Assembly (NCBI GenBank): GCA_036245805.1
Contig: BTRK01000005.1
Coordinates: 45,123,216-45,187,215 of the forward strand
Length of the DNA: 64,000 nucleotides
Direction of reading: 5' to 3'
From: Pristionchus mayeri
Lineage: Eukaryota > Nematoda > Chromadorea > Rhabditida > Neodiplogasteridae
The position numbers and the translations under genes are program-made. A model generated the notes under the pieces. The model did no database searches. It was given only the letters and a program-made list of their open reading frames with translations, and was not told where the DNA came from. Below are positions 34,901-46,568 of this stretch, piece after piece; the stretch's first letter is position 1; the number at the start of each line of letters is the position of its first letter.

Positions 34901-37248
34901 GAATCTGGTGCCGACTTATTGGTGAGTAAACTAACTTGATAAATGCACATTTTGCGTTTTTCAGTGATATCAGCCCTCACCAATATGTTTTCCAAATCGT
35001 GATCTTGAAGAAATCGAAAATTTTCCACGTAACCGTTTCAGTATATCAATTTCTAACCAAATATCATATATCAGTTTTCGTTTCTTCTCATTCTGCTCCA
35101 GATTCTGCTGAGTGGCATGATGAATATTATGGTATGATTGATGAAGAAGTTAAAATTTGCTATGTTGCATCTTCAGATTCAAGGCTTAATGGTGGTCGAC
35201 CTAAGCATAGACTTCAACCTGATAATTTTCAAAATGTTCTTCGATTTTGGTTAGCTATTTGTTACGCTGTTCACTATTTTCACCCGTATCATTGTTTAAC
35301 GCACTATCAAATAGTAAGCGTCATTTTTGATGCTTTAAATAATCCAGCAAAGTCCGTATTTAATGTCTACTCGAGCTCGTTTTTTGTGATGAGTCTCAAT
35401 CGATTTGTGATCATATTCCTTCCGAAATTCTCACAAATTTACGAAAGGAGGTAAATAATCAGTTTCACATTGAAATATCTACTGATACGTCTCAAAGAAG
35501 GGGTGCCACTAATGAATGATCGAGAGTTGCCCACGTAGATATTGCGCTCGTAGTTACAATACGTAGCGATTTCATAACGGGAAAGAGGCGATAATTGTAT
35601 ATAGCGAGGGAAACGCAATCTCTACGACCTGCGCTATTATCGAATTTCGGTCATACGAAAATAGTTGTCATTGCAAAGCCATTTTGAAAAAAAGTCTATA
35701 ATCTATTAGCTTAAACAATATATCACTGTGTCTTTATTTTCAGGGTTGTTCAGTTCATTATCAACTCGCTTATTTGGGTTTTAGCTTTGATAGGAGCTGC
35801 AGGCTACTTCATCGGAAAATGTGAACGGTTAGTGTTTAGATTCCGGTACATGTCACAGCATTCCATAACGATAGAAAGCGGGGAGATCTTAACGAAATCA
35901 AATTACAAAGTCGAAACTTGATGTGCATTTGAAACATATCGCAATTTTAGAAACGATGTTGGGAACCCGAGCTTAATAACTTGTGTTTCAGACTGACTAT
36001 GAAACGCAAATATTTTCAATTGTGATCGAATTTGAGAATTGCGATAGGTTTCATAACCGTTCCAAATATCGAAGCTTATTTTCCCCTGATTTTCCCGTCG
36101 AGAGAAAATCTGGTATCGTGCCAGGTCAAATTTAATTACATTTCGATTTCTCACTTTTCCCCGACGAAAGGAATATTGTGATGTGAATTACTTTTAAAAT
36201 GTAAATATTATTTGTCTTTTCAGGCAGATTTATCAGGATGGAACATTCATGGACAAATGTCATCGGAGTCTCGGTCGAAATAACACTTTTCCTGAGTATA
36301 CAAGCAATCCGGCGCTCTACAACGCTGCACAAATCATGCGAAATGTAACCATTAGTAGATGTCAACGTTTATATGATCGCATATTTCCCCATTGTTAATG
36401 AGTAGATAATTATCGATTTTCGCAACTTTAGTTTAACATTTTAGTTTAGTATACTTTAGTTAAGATTTTTTTGTATTTAGAATTTAAAAAAAACCTTATC
36501 TTGTATTGAATGAGTGAAAATAATTCCTCTAGGTAATTTCTCATTGTTACGATATTCTGCCAATCATATCGTTTGCTGTTTACGTCCTCATAACGGTCCT
36601 TATCGTGAAGCGGAGGTACATTTTTCAACTGTTAATTTGCGTACACAATTTACATACTCGTATTCAAACATGTACTCTAGCATCACTCAATTTCGAGCTC
36701 TAAATTCACATTAATTTATCAATTTTAGAAAGAACTCATCTTCAAAGTGGAGAAGTGACCTTAAAACACTTTCGCAAGGCTTAATCGTTCTAATTGTTTA
36801 CCTGGTATGAGATCCGACTCATTTGCATTTGGGTGTGAGCATTCTTGCTTGAAATGCCACAATGTGTTGACGTTTAAGCTTGGCGACCATCCTTTCAGGT
36901 CGCTTCTGTGATAGCTCATCTAATCAGAGGCCACCTCAACGATGCTCGGTTTGCTTTGAATTCGATTTCTAGAAGCAAATAATCTGGCTAATTCATTTAT
37001 TATGACGATTGCTAACCGCTCATACGTTGCTGCTTTCAGCACAGTATATTTTAAAATTTTGAGCAACATTAAAAAAATGTACGACATACGATCTATTTGC
37101 TTTCATCACACTACCGGAAGCCGTCGTGCAATTGATGCTCTTCCTCTACCTCGGACTCGATGTGCTCACCGTTGCTGTCATTCCGCTATCGATTTGCTTG
37201 AGTGTGGCCGAACTGCGTGCGGCGCCGCTGGAGATTGTGGCCAAGTAG
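31917..37248 (+). pseudogene. 7TM chemoreceptor copy B, split by an RTE retrotransposon
   Basis: Exon 1 is in two pieces, 31917-31964 and 34914-34921, with the retrotransposon between. The other exons are 34965-35028, 35075-35131, 35177-35249, 35366-35450, 35744-35827, 36224-36344, 36533-36615, 36729-36804, 36899-36948 and 37107-37248. Lesions besides the insertion: exon 2 is 64 bp instead of 65 (frameshift), the exon 5 acceptor reads GT where AG is needed and the exon has a +1 shift near VFFVMSLNR, the exon 11 acceptor reads TTTCAT, and a TAG at 37246-37248 replaces the conserved Trp in the C-tail. TM segments remain readable, for example LIWVLALIGAAGYFIGKCER and LMLFLYLGLDVLTVAVIPLS. Confidence 0.85.
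31965..34913 (-). mobile_element. RTE-type non-LTR retrotransposon (~2.95 kb)
   Basis: Single minus-strand frame from about 34801 (ATG; open to 34864) to 32015. Order: endonuclease of the exonuclease-endonuclease-phosphatase fold (TLNCL, LSEVRR, QIYAP, GDFNGKVG, SSDHRLV), then reverse transcriptase (KSGKAPGRDGITGEM, PKSGDPTLTKNYRPISLLP, FVDISKAFDSVYTEAVF, GVRQGDCLSPRLF, catalytic FADDAVLI), then the C-terminal region (VVYGCECWALTK, RKMERWMVGCTVLDH) typical of RTE/BovB-like elements. One in-frame TGA at 32597-32599 interrupts it, and reading resumes in the same frame. It is flanked by ACTT on both sides (31961-31964 and 34914-34917), a likely short target duplication. The short T-run at the low-coordinate end corresponds to the 3' tail. 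It inserted into exon 1 of receptor copy B. Confidence 0.92.
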
Positions 37249-37704
37249 AGAAGTCGAGCGCGCGCAAGAGACCTAAGTCGGTCCGTCCTCACTCTCTCAT
37301 GATCGAATTGTGTGACGACGTAGTTGATATGCTTGCATACTTGATTGGCGAAAAATTCCATGTCGCTTCAGATGGTAACACATTGAACGAATAAAATCAC
37401 ATTTGAAATGTACTACCCAACCGCTAGCAGGTCCGAAGAAGAGATAAGGCCCGCCCCTACGTGATTTGACGCTGACCTGACAGTGTGCTTCCCGCGCAGT
37501 ACTTGCGTGTATGATACAGACATGCCTTTGCATTTACCTTAGCAGTCACCCCCCCCCCCCCTCTTTTCCTTCTCTTCATACAAATTTCGAATTGAAGAGA
37601 TGCCCCAATCCCCAGTTGCCAAGCAATGCCACTGAGAGTCTCGTCAAAAGCATCCCAGTTTCCCTCCATTCTCCCTCTTCCAATCGTATAGTCGAGTGAC
37701 TACC

Positions 37705-38976
37705 ATGAAACAGCTCCTACTGGTCTTGCTCTGGTCTAGCAGTTTCGGTCATTGCACATTTAAGATGGTGAGTAATTTCGAAGGCATACCGATAAACACT
37801 ATATAATCTGAATTGTAGTTCCTTTACTAGGAGGATGTGTTCAAATGCGGATGTTCCAACGATGTTCCCATACACGAATCGGATGTAATCACATCAGACG
37901 AAGGGAGGAGTGATCAGAACGAAAACAGATTCCGCGAGGACAATCAGGTGAAGATTAGAATTCCAAATTCGGGTTTCTTCATTTTTTTATATCTATATTG
38001 TTTGATGAGCCGGTTGTCACCATGCCGCCCGTCAACATTGTCAGTTCTTTGGTTCGGAGAGGAACACCCAGACGAGGTTGCCTTGGGCAGAATGGCACGA
38101 CCCGAGTTACCCGAGTTATGAGTTACAAGGCTAAGAAAAGCGTGTGGTACATGCAAATTTGAGAATTATGATTACACTTTAAGGTCAGCGTCATGTACAA
38201 TGATGATATGGTCACCGTTGTTCTCCCAGAAGCACATGCGCATTCGGACTTCACGATCTGTGATCATGAAAAAAGAGTAAAGAATGACAATGAGGATAAC
38301 GCGGAGGATGATGTAATGGCACTGGAGGAGGCGAATTTGAAGGCGAAGGAGGAGCAGATTGAAATGGAGAAGGTTTGGTATAGGGATGGCTTGGCAAGAA
38401 ACGGTCTCTTCATACCACACACTCTCTCGCCGGTCTGATTGGAGAGATAGTGTGTAGTTTGAAGAGAGTCATTTCTTTCGAAGCCATCACTTGTTTGGAA
38501 CTATTGTTGAGTTCGAAACACTTCATTTACCACGATCTCTCATCTATTCGGTGAGATCGTGTGTATAATGAAGAAATCGTTGAATCATTTTTGGTTTGAA
38601 GGTTGGATCCGTTGAGGAGAGCATTGACTATACTTCCATTATGCTCTGTGATGTGAAGGATTGGGATGAAGTGTATCGCTCTGCCAATCACAAGGCATTC
38701 AAGCCGGTGCCCACAGTTTGTTGACAAACATAGGATAATGTTCACAAATCGACATTTTCCTTCTACTCACTTTACAACTTTCTTGACCGGTCTGGTGGAA
38801 ATGGAGTTAGTAAAGGAATTAGTTTAAAGACGGTGGACGGAATTTCGAAATTAACCATACCATTCTCACCTCACGAGGCACACTTTTTTCAGGATGATCT
38901 CAGTGTTGCGAAATTCAAGAAGGCTTTCTACGGTCTGGACAAGGAAAATGAGGGGAAAGGAAAGGGAGAACTCTAA
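37705..38976 (+). CDS. Secreted acidic protein, new family (member 3)
   Basis: Exons: 37705-37767, 37831-37947, 38184-38372, 38602-38715 and 38893-38976 (stop), all phase 0. The signal peptide is MKQLLLVLLWSSSFGHC. The body is acidic: KCGCSNDVPIHESDVITSDE, then a Glu/Lys-rich helix (EEANLKAKEEQIEMEK), then SIMLCDVKDWDEVYRSANHK, then KFKKAFYGLDKENEGKGKGE. LCDVKDWDE matches LCDTM-stop-DFD in member 1, which shows that the TAG there is a nonsense change. A possible decayed exon at 38014-38076 (LWFGEEHPDE) has no clear acceptor. Upstream sequence is shared with member 1. A palindromic MITE sits in the intron after 38372. Function unknown. Confidence 0.65.
38379..38490. mobile_element. ~110-bp palindromic MITE, copy 2
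   Basis: Near-identical to 21197-21308 (GGGATGGCTTGGCAAGAAAC ... GAAGCCATCA). It lies a few bases inside the intron after the exon ending at 38372. Confidence 0.75.
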
Positions 38977-39046
38977 GAAGTTGCATCCAATAGATCTCAT
39001 GTTTTTCCAACTAACAATATGAGCCCTTCAAAGAATCGATAAATGA

Positions 39047-41262
39047 ATGTTGTTAAAATGGATTCTCCCTCCCTTTATTGACTTGAAATCAACAAATCAT
39101 AATTGCGATTGCTACATTTACAATAATCTGAAAGCTTTTTATGTCTGGCGCTTTCGATTCGGATGGGATTTTGATAGTTTCTGTGCAATTAAATTACAAG
39201 GTCAGCAGATGAAAAAGATTTCAGAAATTTCCAGAAGAACAATTTTTACGACCACAAATATGGTGTTCGTCTGTCAGGTTGTTCACAGTATCCCATAGCG
39301 GCGCTGGGTCAGATCTTGTGTCAGAATCATGATTTCATCGGAGGATGGATGGAAATCATCGATACCGTACTCGTACCGTAAGCGAAAGCTACTGTAACCG
39401 CTACCGTAACCCGTGACCGTGGGTCAGACGTTGTGTCAGATTTATGATTTCGTCTTAGGATGGAAGGATAATGTCAATACTTAACTCCTACAGTAGCTGA
39501 GACCTACCGTAACCAGTGTCGATCTGTCAGATATTGGGTCAGATTCATGATTTGGTTGGGCAACCAGTACAATGCATCGATGCCTAGCATTGGTTCGGAC
39601 GCGGCGTAAGCCATGATTTTGCCACATTTAATCAATCGGGAAATTGTTTATTTTAACGTTTGGAGAGGCGTAGTTGCCCACTAGTTGCATACCTTACTAT
39701 AAACTGAACGCTTTTTTGTCTGGCGCGTTCGTTTCGAGTGGGATTTTAATAGTTTCTGTGCATTCAAAATACAAGGTCATTACGCTAAAAAAAATTCCAG
39801 AAATTTCCAGAAGAAAAATTTTTACGAACACAAATATGGTGTTGGTTTGTAAGTCTGTGTACCGTAACCCGGATGTGGCGTTGGAGCAGATGTTGTGTCA
39901 GACTCATGATTTCATCAGAAGATTGAAACAAAACGTCAATACCGTACTACTACAGTAACCGTAAGCTACCGTAACCCAGTGCGCTGTGTCAGACGCTTGG
40001 TCAGATTCATAATTACGTTAGAGAATCGATTGAAAACGTCGATTATGGCATTGGGACGGACGCGGCATGGGAGCCGTTATTTTTCCGGCATCAACAGGGG
40101 ATGATTTTCTAAATAATCCGGTAACTTCTAAGGCGTAGTTGCCCACTAGTTGCTACATATACCATAAACTGAAAGCTTTTTGTGTCTGACGCTTTCGATT
40201 CGAATGGGAATGGGATTGTGATAGTTTCTGTGCAATCGAAATACAAGGTCATTACACTAAAAAGATTTCCGAAATTTCCGGAAGAAAAATTTTTACGACC
40301 ACAAATATGGTGTTCGTCTGTGAGTCTGTGTACCGTAACCCGGAAGTGGCGTTGGGTCAGATCTTGGGTCAGACTTATGATTTCATCAGAGGATGGACGG
40401 AGATAATCGATACCATACTCGTATCGTCAGCTAAAGCTACCGTAACCCGTGGCCGTGGGTCAGACGCTGTGTCAGATTTATGATTTTGTCGGGGGATGGA
40501 CGGAAAATTTCAATAATTAACTCCTACAGTGAATGAGACCTCCGGTAACCCGTCGCGATGTGTCGGATGCTGGGTCAGATTCATGATTTCGATGATCAAT
40601 TAATGAACAACGTCGATGCCATGTCCCTTCTGTAACCTCTAGCGTTGGGACGTACGCGGAATGATAACCATGATTTTGTCAGCATTTTGCCGAAAGCAAA
40701 AGGGATTTATTTTCTCAATATTTCGGGATCTTCTAACTATAAAAAAGGCGTAGTTGCCCACTAGTTACTACCCTTACAATAAACTGAACGCTTTTTTGAC
40801 TGGCGCCTTCGTTTCGAATGAGATTTTGATAGTATTTCCCCATCCGGAATACAAGATCATTACACGAAAAAGATTTGTAAAATTTCCAGCAGAAAAAATT
40901 TTACGACCAAAAAATAGGTGTTGGTGTCTTGTCCGTCTGTCCACAGTATACCCTAGCGTTGGGTCAGATGGTGTGTCAGATTCATGATTTCATCGGAGGA
41001 TGGATGGAAATCATCGATACCGTAACAATACCGTACCCAAAGCCTACAGTAACCCAGTGCGCTGGGCCAGACGCTGGGTCAGATTTATGATTTCGTTATT
41101 CAATTTATGAAAAAAATCGATCCCATGCAACGTTTGCACCCTCTACCGTTGGGACGGACGCGTCATGAGAATCGTGATTTTGCCGGCCTCAATAAGGGAT
41201 TATTTTCTAAATATCCCTGGAACTTCTAACTTTAAAAGAGGCGTAGTTGCCCACTAGTTTAA
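39047..41262. repeat. Satellite array, ~460-620 bp units
   Basis: GCGTAGTTGCCCACTAGTT recurs at about 39669, 40133, 40747 and 41241. Each is followed by ATAAACTGAA(C/A)GC.TTTTTG and AAATTTCC(A/G)GAAGAAAAAT. A partial unit starts near 39129. A second internal motif, GGGTCAGA..TTGTGTCAGA..TCATGATTTC, occurs several times per unit with GTAACC-rich linkers. Open frames inside the units are not conserved in frame, so this is non-coding satellite DNA. Confidence 0.8.
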
Positions 41263-41335
41263 ATAAAACATCAATCAGAAAAACAGCAATCAGAAAATAA
41301 TAATCTACAATTATGTACATTTATAAATCTCACAA

Positions 41336-42004
41336 TCAGATTATCATCCATTTTGTTAAAATTGAAATCAGCAGGGTTATCATAATAGAGTTTCCCGTAG
41401 CTGCGTTGCATCCATCATGCTCACAGCAGCACAAGAAGCTGTCATCCTTCATCAATGTGCAGCCATTATCCTGAAATATGTAGGAGTAGACTGATGAGTA
41501 GGCACTATTTTGTGTGTAATTGATTCACGAGAATTGCCAAAATCAATAGATCATTTCCGAGATATAAAGATAAAAACATAGATTCAAGAACATTGCTTCA
41601 TAATTTCATTTTCTGATACAAATGAGAAAATACCCGTACCGTGCAAATCCCTCTACCATGCACTCCATGAAATGGATCGTCATTACAACTCTTAATTGTC
41701 CTTCGAACACCACCGGTGAGAAGATATTCACGCTGCGAAAAAATTGTTACAATAATTACAAAACGGCATCCGATAATGGACATGATTCCTTCAGTTACTG
41801 CTAGTCACGTTCCATAACTTGAAACGCGTGTCAACAAACAGACACGGGAGAAAATGTTCATACCTTGTAGCAATATTTCCCATTTTCCGTTTGGCAAGCC
41901 TGCAGCGAGTAGGCTTCTTCCCTGGATGTATTAGAAAAGCCGCGGAAGCAATGCAGAGCAGTTGCAGCAGTTAGACAGAGCGAAAGGATGACAGGGAGAC
42001 GCAT
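41336..42004 (-). CDS. Ly-6/uPAR-type three-finger protein, probably GPI-anchored
   Basis: Three minus-strand exons, all phase 0: 41864-42004, 41640-41732 and 41336-41470, for a product of about 122 residues. The signal peptide is MRLPVILSLCLTAATA. The mature part begins with LHCFRGF, has well-spaced Cys residues (LQACQTENGKYCYK, IKSCNDD, GRGICTDNGC), and ends the domain with the three-finger signature FLCCCEHDGCNA (CC...D.CN). A short hydrophobic tail (IMITLLISILTKWMII) after ATGNS fits a GPI-attachment signal. Small nematode proteins of this type are cell-surface modulators, often of receptors or channels; the ligand is unknown. Ly-6 family membership rests on the Cys pattern. Confidence 0.75.
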
Positions 42005-43750
42005 GATTTAGGCTAAACGAATGACGAGTTAGTTTACATAGATTATTCGCAGTATATTAAGAATCGGGGCAAATAAACTCGCTGTGAAATAATCGACTCA
42101 ATTGTGCAATCGAATCGCCTTATCAATCATAACTGCGACCCCGCTTGCCTCTTATCAGCAACTATTTTTGACGTCTGTCGAGTAAGGATGACTTCGCAGG
42201 AATTTATTGTCTTCAATACGCATGCACTCTCGTCTTCTCAATCAGACGGGAGAGAGCACCTTTTAAATGTGGCATTTATTGCGAAGGCAGCCCTGCTATT
42301 GGAGGACAATATCATTGATCACAGATAAGACGATTCACCTTATGAACAGAATTGCGTACAAAACCATGCATTTGGAAGTATGACAGGATTAATGTATTCC
42401 GTGGGAAAAAGATCCCTGACTAATCAACCAGTCGGTAAAATGCCGGAAATGAAGATTAATTCCCACAACAGCTATAAAATGTGTGTTAGACCGCCAGATA
42501 AGAAGTCACAAACGACAGGGCGGCTCATATCATCATTCGCACTCGTCAGCGATCAAATATGTAAAGTCTAAAGCCACTTTGACTGATGTCGAAGTACCAC
42601 ACCCAGAATGGACCTTTGCACTCCCGGCTAGAAATAATTCACAAGCGAGATATTCTTCAGCGCTTTTCGAGAAAAAAATAACTTTGACAGACGTTGAAAT
42701 AGTGCACTCGGTGTTCAATGCAATATCAATTAGCGAAGTCATTTCAAAAATGAAAAACACATTAATAAAACAATTTCTTTCATTGAACCAATCGTGTTCT
42801 CAGAATAACATGTATTCAATATAGCACATTTCCGGAAGATGAAATCAGGCATTTCTGCAACTTCGTTATGTCGATGCAGCATCGCAGTCATTACGTGAGA
42901 TTTAATCACCAATATCAATTTCACTTCACTTCCGTTGACGCTGAGAACCAACGGGCCCTGACTTGATTTTATGACCTCATATAATCACTCAATGACATTG
43001 TGTACCTATCAAATCGAAAGAGTTCAAAACAACTGCGGAGAATATAAATAATCCATGGAATACTGCGCACATAATTATAATCATGCATGCATGCGAACGG
43101 AGAACGTTTAGCTATATACAGACTGAGATCAAAGTTGCAGAGAACATTCCTCACTGTCGTGAACATTTTCGGTCGTAAACTAACGATGACTAATTGTGGC
43201 GTCTGTTAAGTGTCTGTTGTCGTGCACAGGTCTACACACTTCTTGCAATATTGAACAAGGTTCAGCAAATACTCCCTGAAAGCGAAGTCAAAAGATTACG
43301 AGTTTGTAGGTTGCTTGAGAGATACAAACATGTAATTATATACTCCCTACTCAGTCACTTTCCCTACTATCGACCTTCCGAGAAATCAAATTTATGTTTT
43401 CCACCGCTGAAAGTTGACGAGTAAGCTGGACTGGAATTTTACAAAAGCTGCACAATGCTGTATCGGTCTCAAATGACAAGGTTCGTCACATGAGTTCACT
43501 ATAACACTGCAGCTGCAGAATTTCGATAACCTCGTGTGAGTTTTCTATTTTTGGCTGTCTAGTTCAATACCAGACAGAACTCATTAGCTCATGGCGTACT
43601 TCCGCATTGGATGGTTGCCCTTTCATACAATGACATATAAGTGAGATGTTGATTCGTATCAACTTCATTCTAGGCAGTAGAAGCATACACTTATTTGAAT
43701 TACCCAGGACTATTCTCACTTTACAAAAATTACTTTTCAGTACCAATATT
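42005..43750. other. No gene recognised
   Basis: A plus-strand frame at 42483-42824 includes two similar LTDVE(V/I) stretches, but without splice sites or a known motif. The segment before 43750 resembles the upstream region of paralogues D and E (AATTTCGATAAYMTCGWGTGAGTTTT) and probably holds the promoter of copy C. Confidence 0.4.
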
Positions 43751-46568
43751 ATGAGCACCCACAGTCGCCCCAATGAAAACTGTGCATTCTTCAACTGTTA
43801 CATTGCGCTTATTGGCGAGTTGAATCCCAACACTGATTTATATGCTGAAATTTCATATTTCAGTTATATCTGCAGCTATTAATATCTTCTGCACAGTAGT
43901 TATTTTGAAGAAGTCTAGCATATTTCATGTATTGTGCCAAATGTTGCAAATACTAGCAGCTTCATTTCAGATTTCGTTTTATCTCATTCTTGTTCAGATT
44001 TTATTGAGTGGATTGCTGAACATTCTTGTAAGTATGTTCACACAGATTCTCATACATTAAATTTAATATATTTTGTATAATATATTTAGATTCAAGGATT
44101 AATGGCATGCGGTTTTAGTGTGGATTTGCACCTGCTAATCTTTAAAATTTTCTTTGATTTTGGTTGGTTATTTTTCAAGATTTGCCCTGTTCAGTTATAT
44201 TTCCTGCATTCACTTACGCAAAAAAAATTGTTGGAGAATGTCCAGTTCTAAAATGGTCATCATTCCGCCAAACTCAATTATTATCTTGCTTTCATGGTTT
44301 CTTGAGTGCATTTTTCTGATGAGCATCAATCGATTCGTTATCATTTTCCTTCCGGCATGTTCGATTTTGTATGAAAACAGGTGATTTTTTGATTATAAAT
44401 GGGTTCATTTCTATACATTTTGCAGACTTGTTCAGTACATTCTCAGTGCGCTCGTTTGGTTGCTCTCTCTAATTGCAGCCTTCGGATATTTCATCGGAAG
44501 ATGCGAGCGGTTTGGTGTATTTTTGTATTTTTTTCGTATATTTTTTCGTATTTTTTCTTAATTTAAATGAAATGTTTTCAGGCAAATTTATGCGAACGGA
44601 ACATTCGAGGACAGATGTATTCGCAGCTTCGGATATAACGGTACTTTCCCTGAATACCAAAGCAATCCGGGGCTCTACGATGTCGCGCAGGCCATTCGAA
44701 CTGTAAGTTGATATACTACTTTTCACATTTTTATACGAGTATACGAGTAAAAATATTCCAGAAAATGCGTATTTTAAGTAAAATGAATGAAAAAATATTG
44801 TTCTCATTTTTGACTCTTGGGGGAGTAGGGGTGAAAAAGTCGAAATTACGGAATCATTTGAAAAGAACTTTATGTATTTTCACGCGTATAAATCGATTTT
44901 TCACATTGGGGCTCTTAAAAATTGTGTTTGACGCCGATACCGGAAGGAAGTAATGCAACAGAAGCATAAATTGTGTAAATACCGGACGTTTGTGAATTTG
45001 GAATGTATAGGAATGGTTCCCAAACAAATTATTACTCTTTGATATATCAAATTCGTTCCATATTTGCGATATGTCAACCTTTCGTTGTTGAGATATTGTT
45101 GCCAAAACTCAACACGAAAGTGCGTCACAAGACCAAATCGAACTGAGCCGATATGTGGAAAAGTAGAGCACGCCATTATGGTTTAAATAGTTTAAATGTC
45201 AAGAGCATGACTTTAAACGATAAAAACAAACAATTTAGACACACAGAAACTATACATTCCGAAAATGCATACGTTTGTAAAATGGAAAGATAGTTGGAGT
45301 CCCAAGTTTGAGAGGTTAAACCATAAAAAAATGGTTCATAGTTTTGGCCCACATGAACGTAATCCGATGTATAACCACCTGAATAACACTTTTCTGCATT
45401 ATCATTTATGGGGTTCTCTAGGAAAAGTTTTCAGAAACTTCAAAAAACAAAGAAAATGAGCCGTTTTTAGAGGGTTTTCCGAGTTTTGGAGGCGAACACG
45501 TACTTTACAAGACTCGCGACTATGAAATTCGACATTTTCACGTGAAAATACACCAGACAGACTATTTATCTCGATAAAAAAATTTTGGCCGAAAAATAGT
45601 TTCTGCCGGACCACATTTCGGAAAGTTGCCCTAGAGTGGTCATACACCACCTGCGATCAGCATTTGGTTTACTGGTTCGATTTCCGTAATAATTAGAAAC
45701 AGCTCATCCGGGACCCCCAGCTGGTTCTTAAGTTTTCTCGTGGACCAACTCTTAAATATATAACAAAATTCGTTCTTTCTAAAGGTTCTTATTCGATGTT
45801 ATGATATTCTACCACTCATATCCTTCGTTTTGTACACTCTAATAACGGGACTAATATTAAAGCATCGCAGGTTGACTTTTAAGCAGTAATCCTCCAACGA
45901 TATGTATATTAATTTTAATTTTAGAGAAATATCCATTTCAAAATGGATCAATGACCTCAAAACACTTACGCAAGGCCTCGTCGTGCTGATTGTTTACCTC
46001 GTATGCATTTTATTTTATTGATATTTATTCAATGTCTATAAATATCAATAAAATATCGATTGTTATTTATTTAATGTCTAGATTTTGTAATCTAGAAATC
46101 AAATAATTCAAATACTCTGAACGAAATACAACATTGAGGTAGCCTCAGTAATGGTTCACTTTATCCGCAATCATGTAAATGATTCGAGGTTTGTGTTCTT
46201 TACAGTTTTTTATACAATGATACATTATTCCTGTACTGAATATGCACGAAGACATATGTCACAATGTCTTCCTTCTATAAAACATCTGCCAGCTCAATCG
46301 AACCAAAGAAAGGAAATAATGAAAAAGCATCTCGAATTTCTCAATCCACCACTGTGGTTCTGATATTTCATCTTTCAGCAAACAGCCCAGCGACTTCATG
46401 CATGTCTTTCTATTTCTCTATCTTGGAATTGATGTTATCGCTATAACCGCAATTCCTCTATCCATTTGCCTGAGTGTGGCGGAGCTTCGTTCTACACCGA
46501 GGGAGATCGTTACGTCATGGAGAGCGCGCGCTCGAGGCCAGAACCGGTCTGTAGTCACTCTGACATAA
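43751..46568 (+). CDS. 7TM chemoreceptor copy C, nearly intact (one lost acceptor)
   Basis: Eleven exons: 43751-43814, 43864-43928, 43971-44027, 44090-44162, 44296-44380, 44426-44509, 44582-44702, 45785-45870, 45925-46000, 46139-46188 and 46379-46568. Lengths match paralogue D except the last exon, which stops 36 bp earlier. TM3 ends in LMSINRFVIIFLPACS, and the extracellular loop has GTFEDRCIRSFGYNGTFPEY. TM6 follows LTQGLVVLIVYL, and TM7 is FLFLYLGIDVIAITAIPLSI. Intron 1 uses a GC donor (ATTG/GCGAGT). The acceptor of intron 4 reads TTTCAT instead of TTTCAG at 44294-44295; no in-frame substitute was found, so the gene may be newly inactivated. Intron 7 is unusually long (1.08 kb). It is a member of the tandem A-E family; the C. 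elegans-type family name is not assigned. Confidence 0.65.

Noticed and set aside
35366..35454. Reading receptor B as a functional alternative gene starting after the retrotransposon
   Set aside because: Frameshifts in exons 2 and 5, a missing acceptor and a TAG in exon 11 remain even if the insertion is ignored.
39047..40987. Possible CRISPR-like or coding repeats in the 39-41 kb array
   Set aside because: Units are hundreds of bases long, diverged and non-coding; this is eukaryotic satellite DNA.
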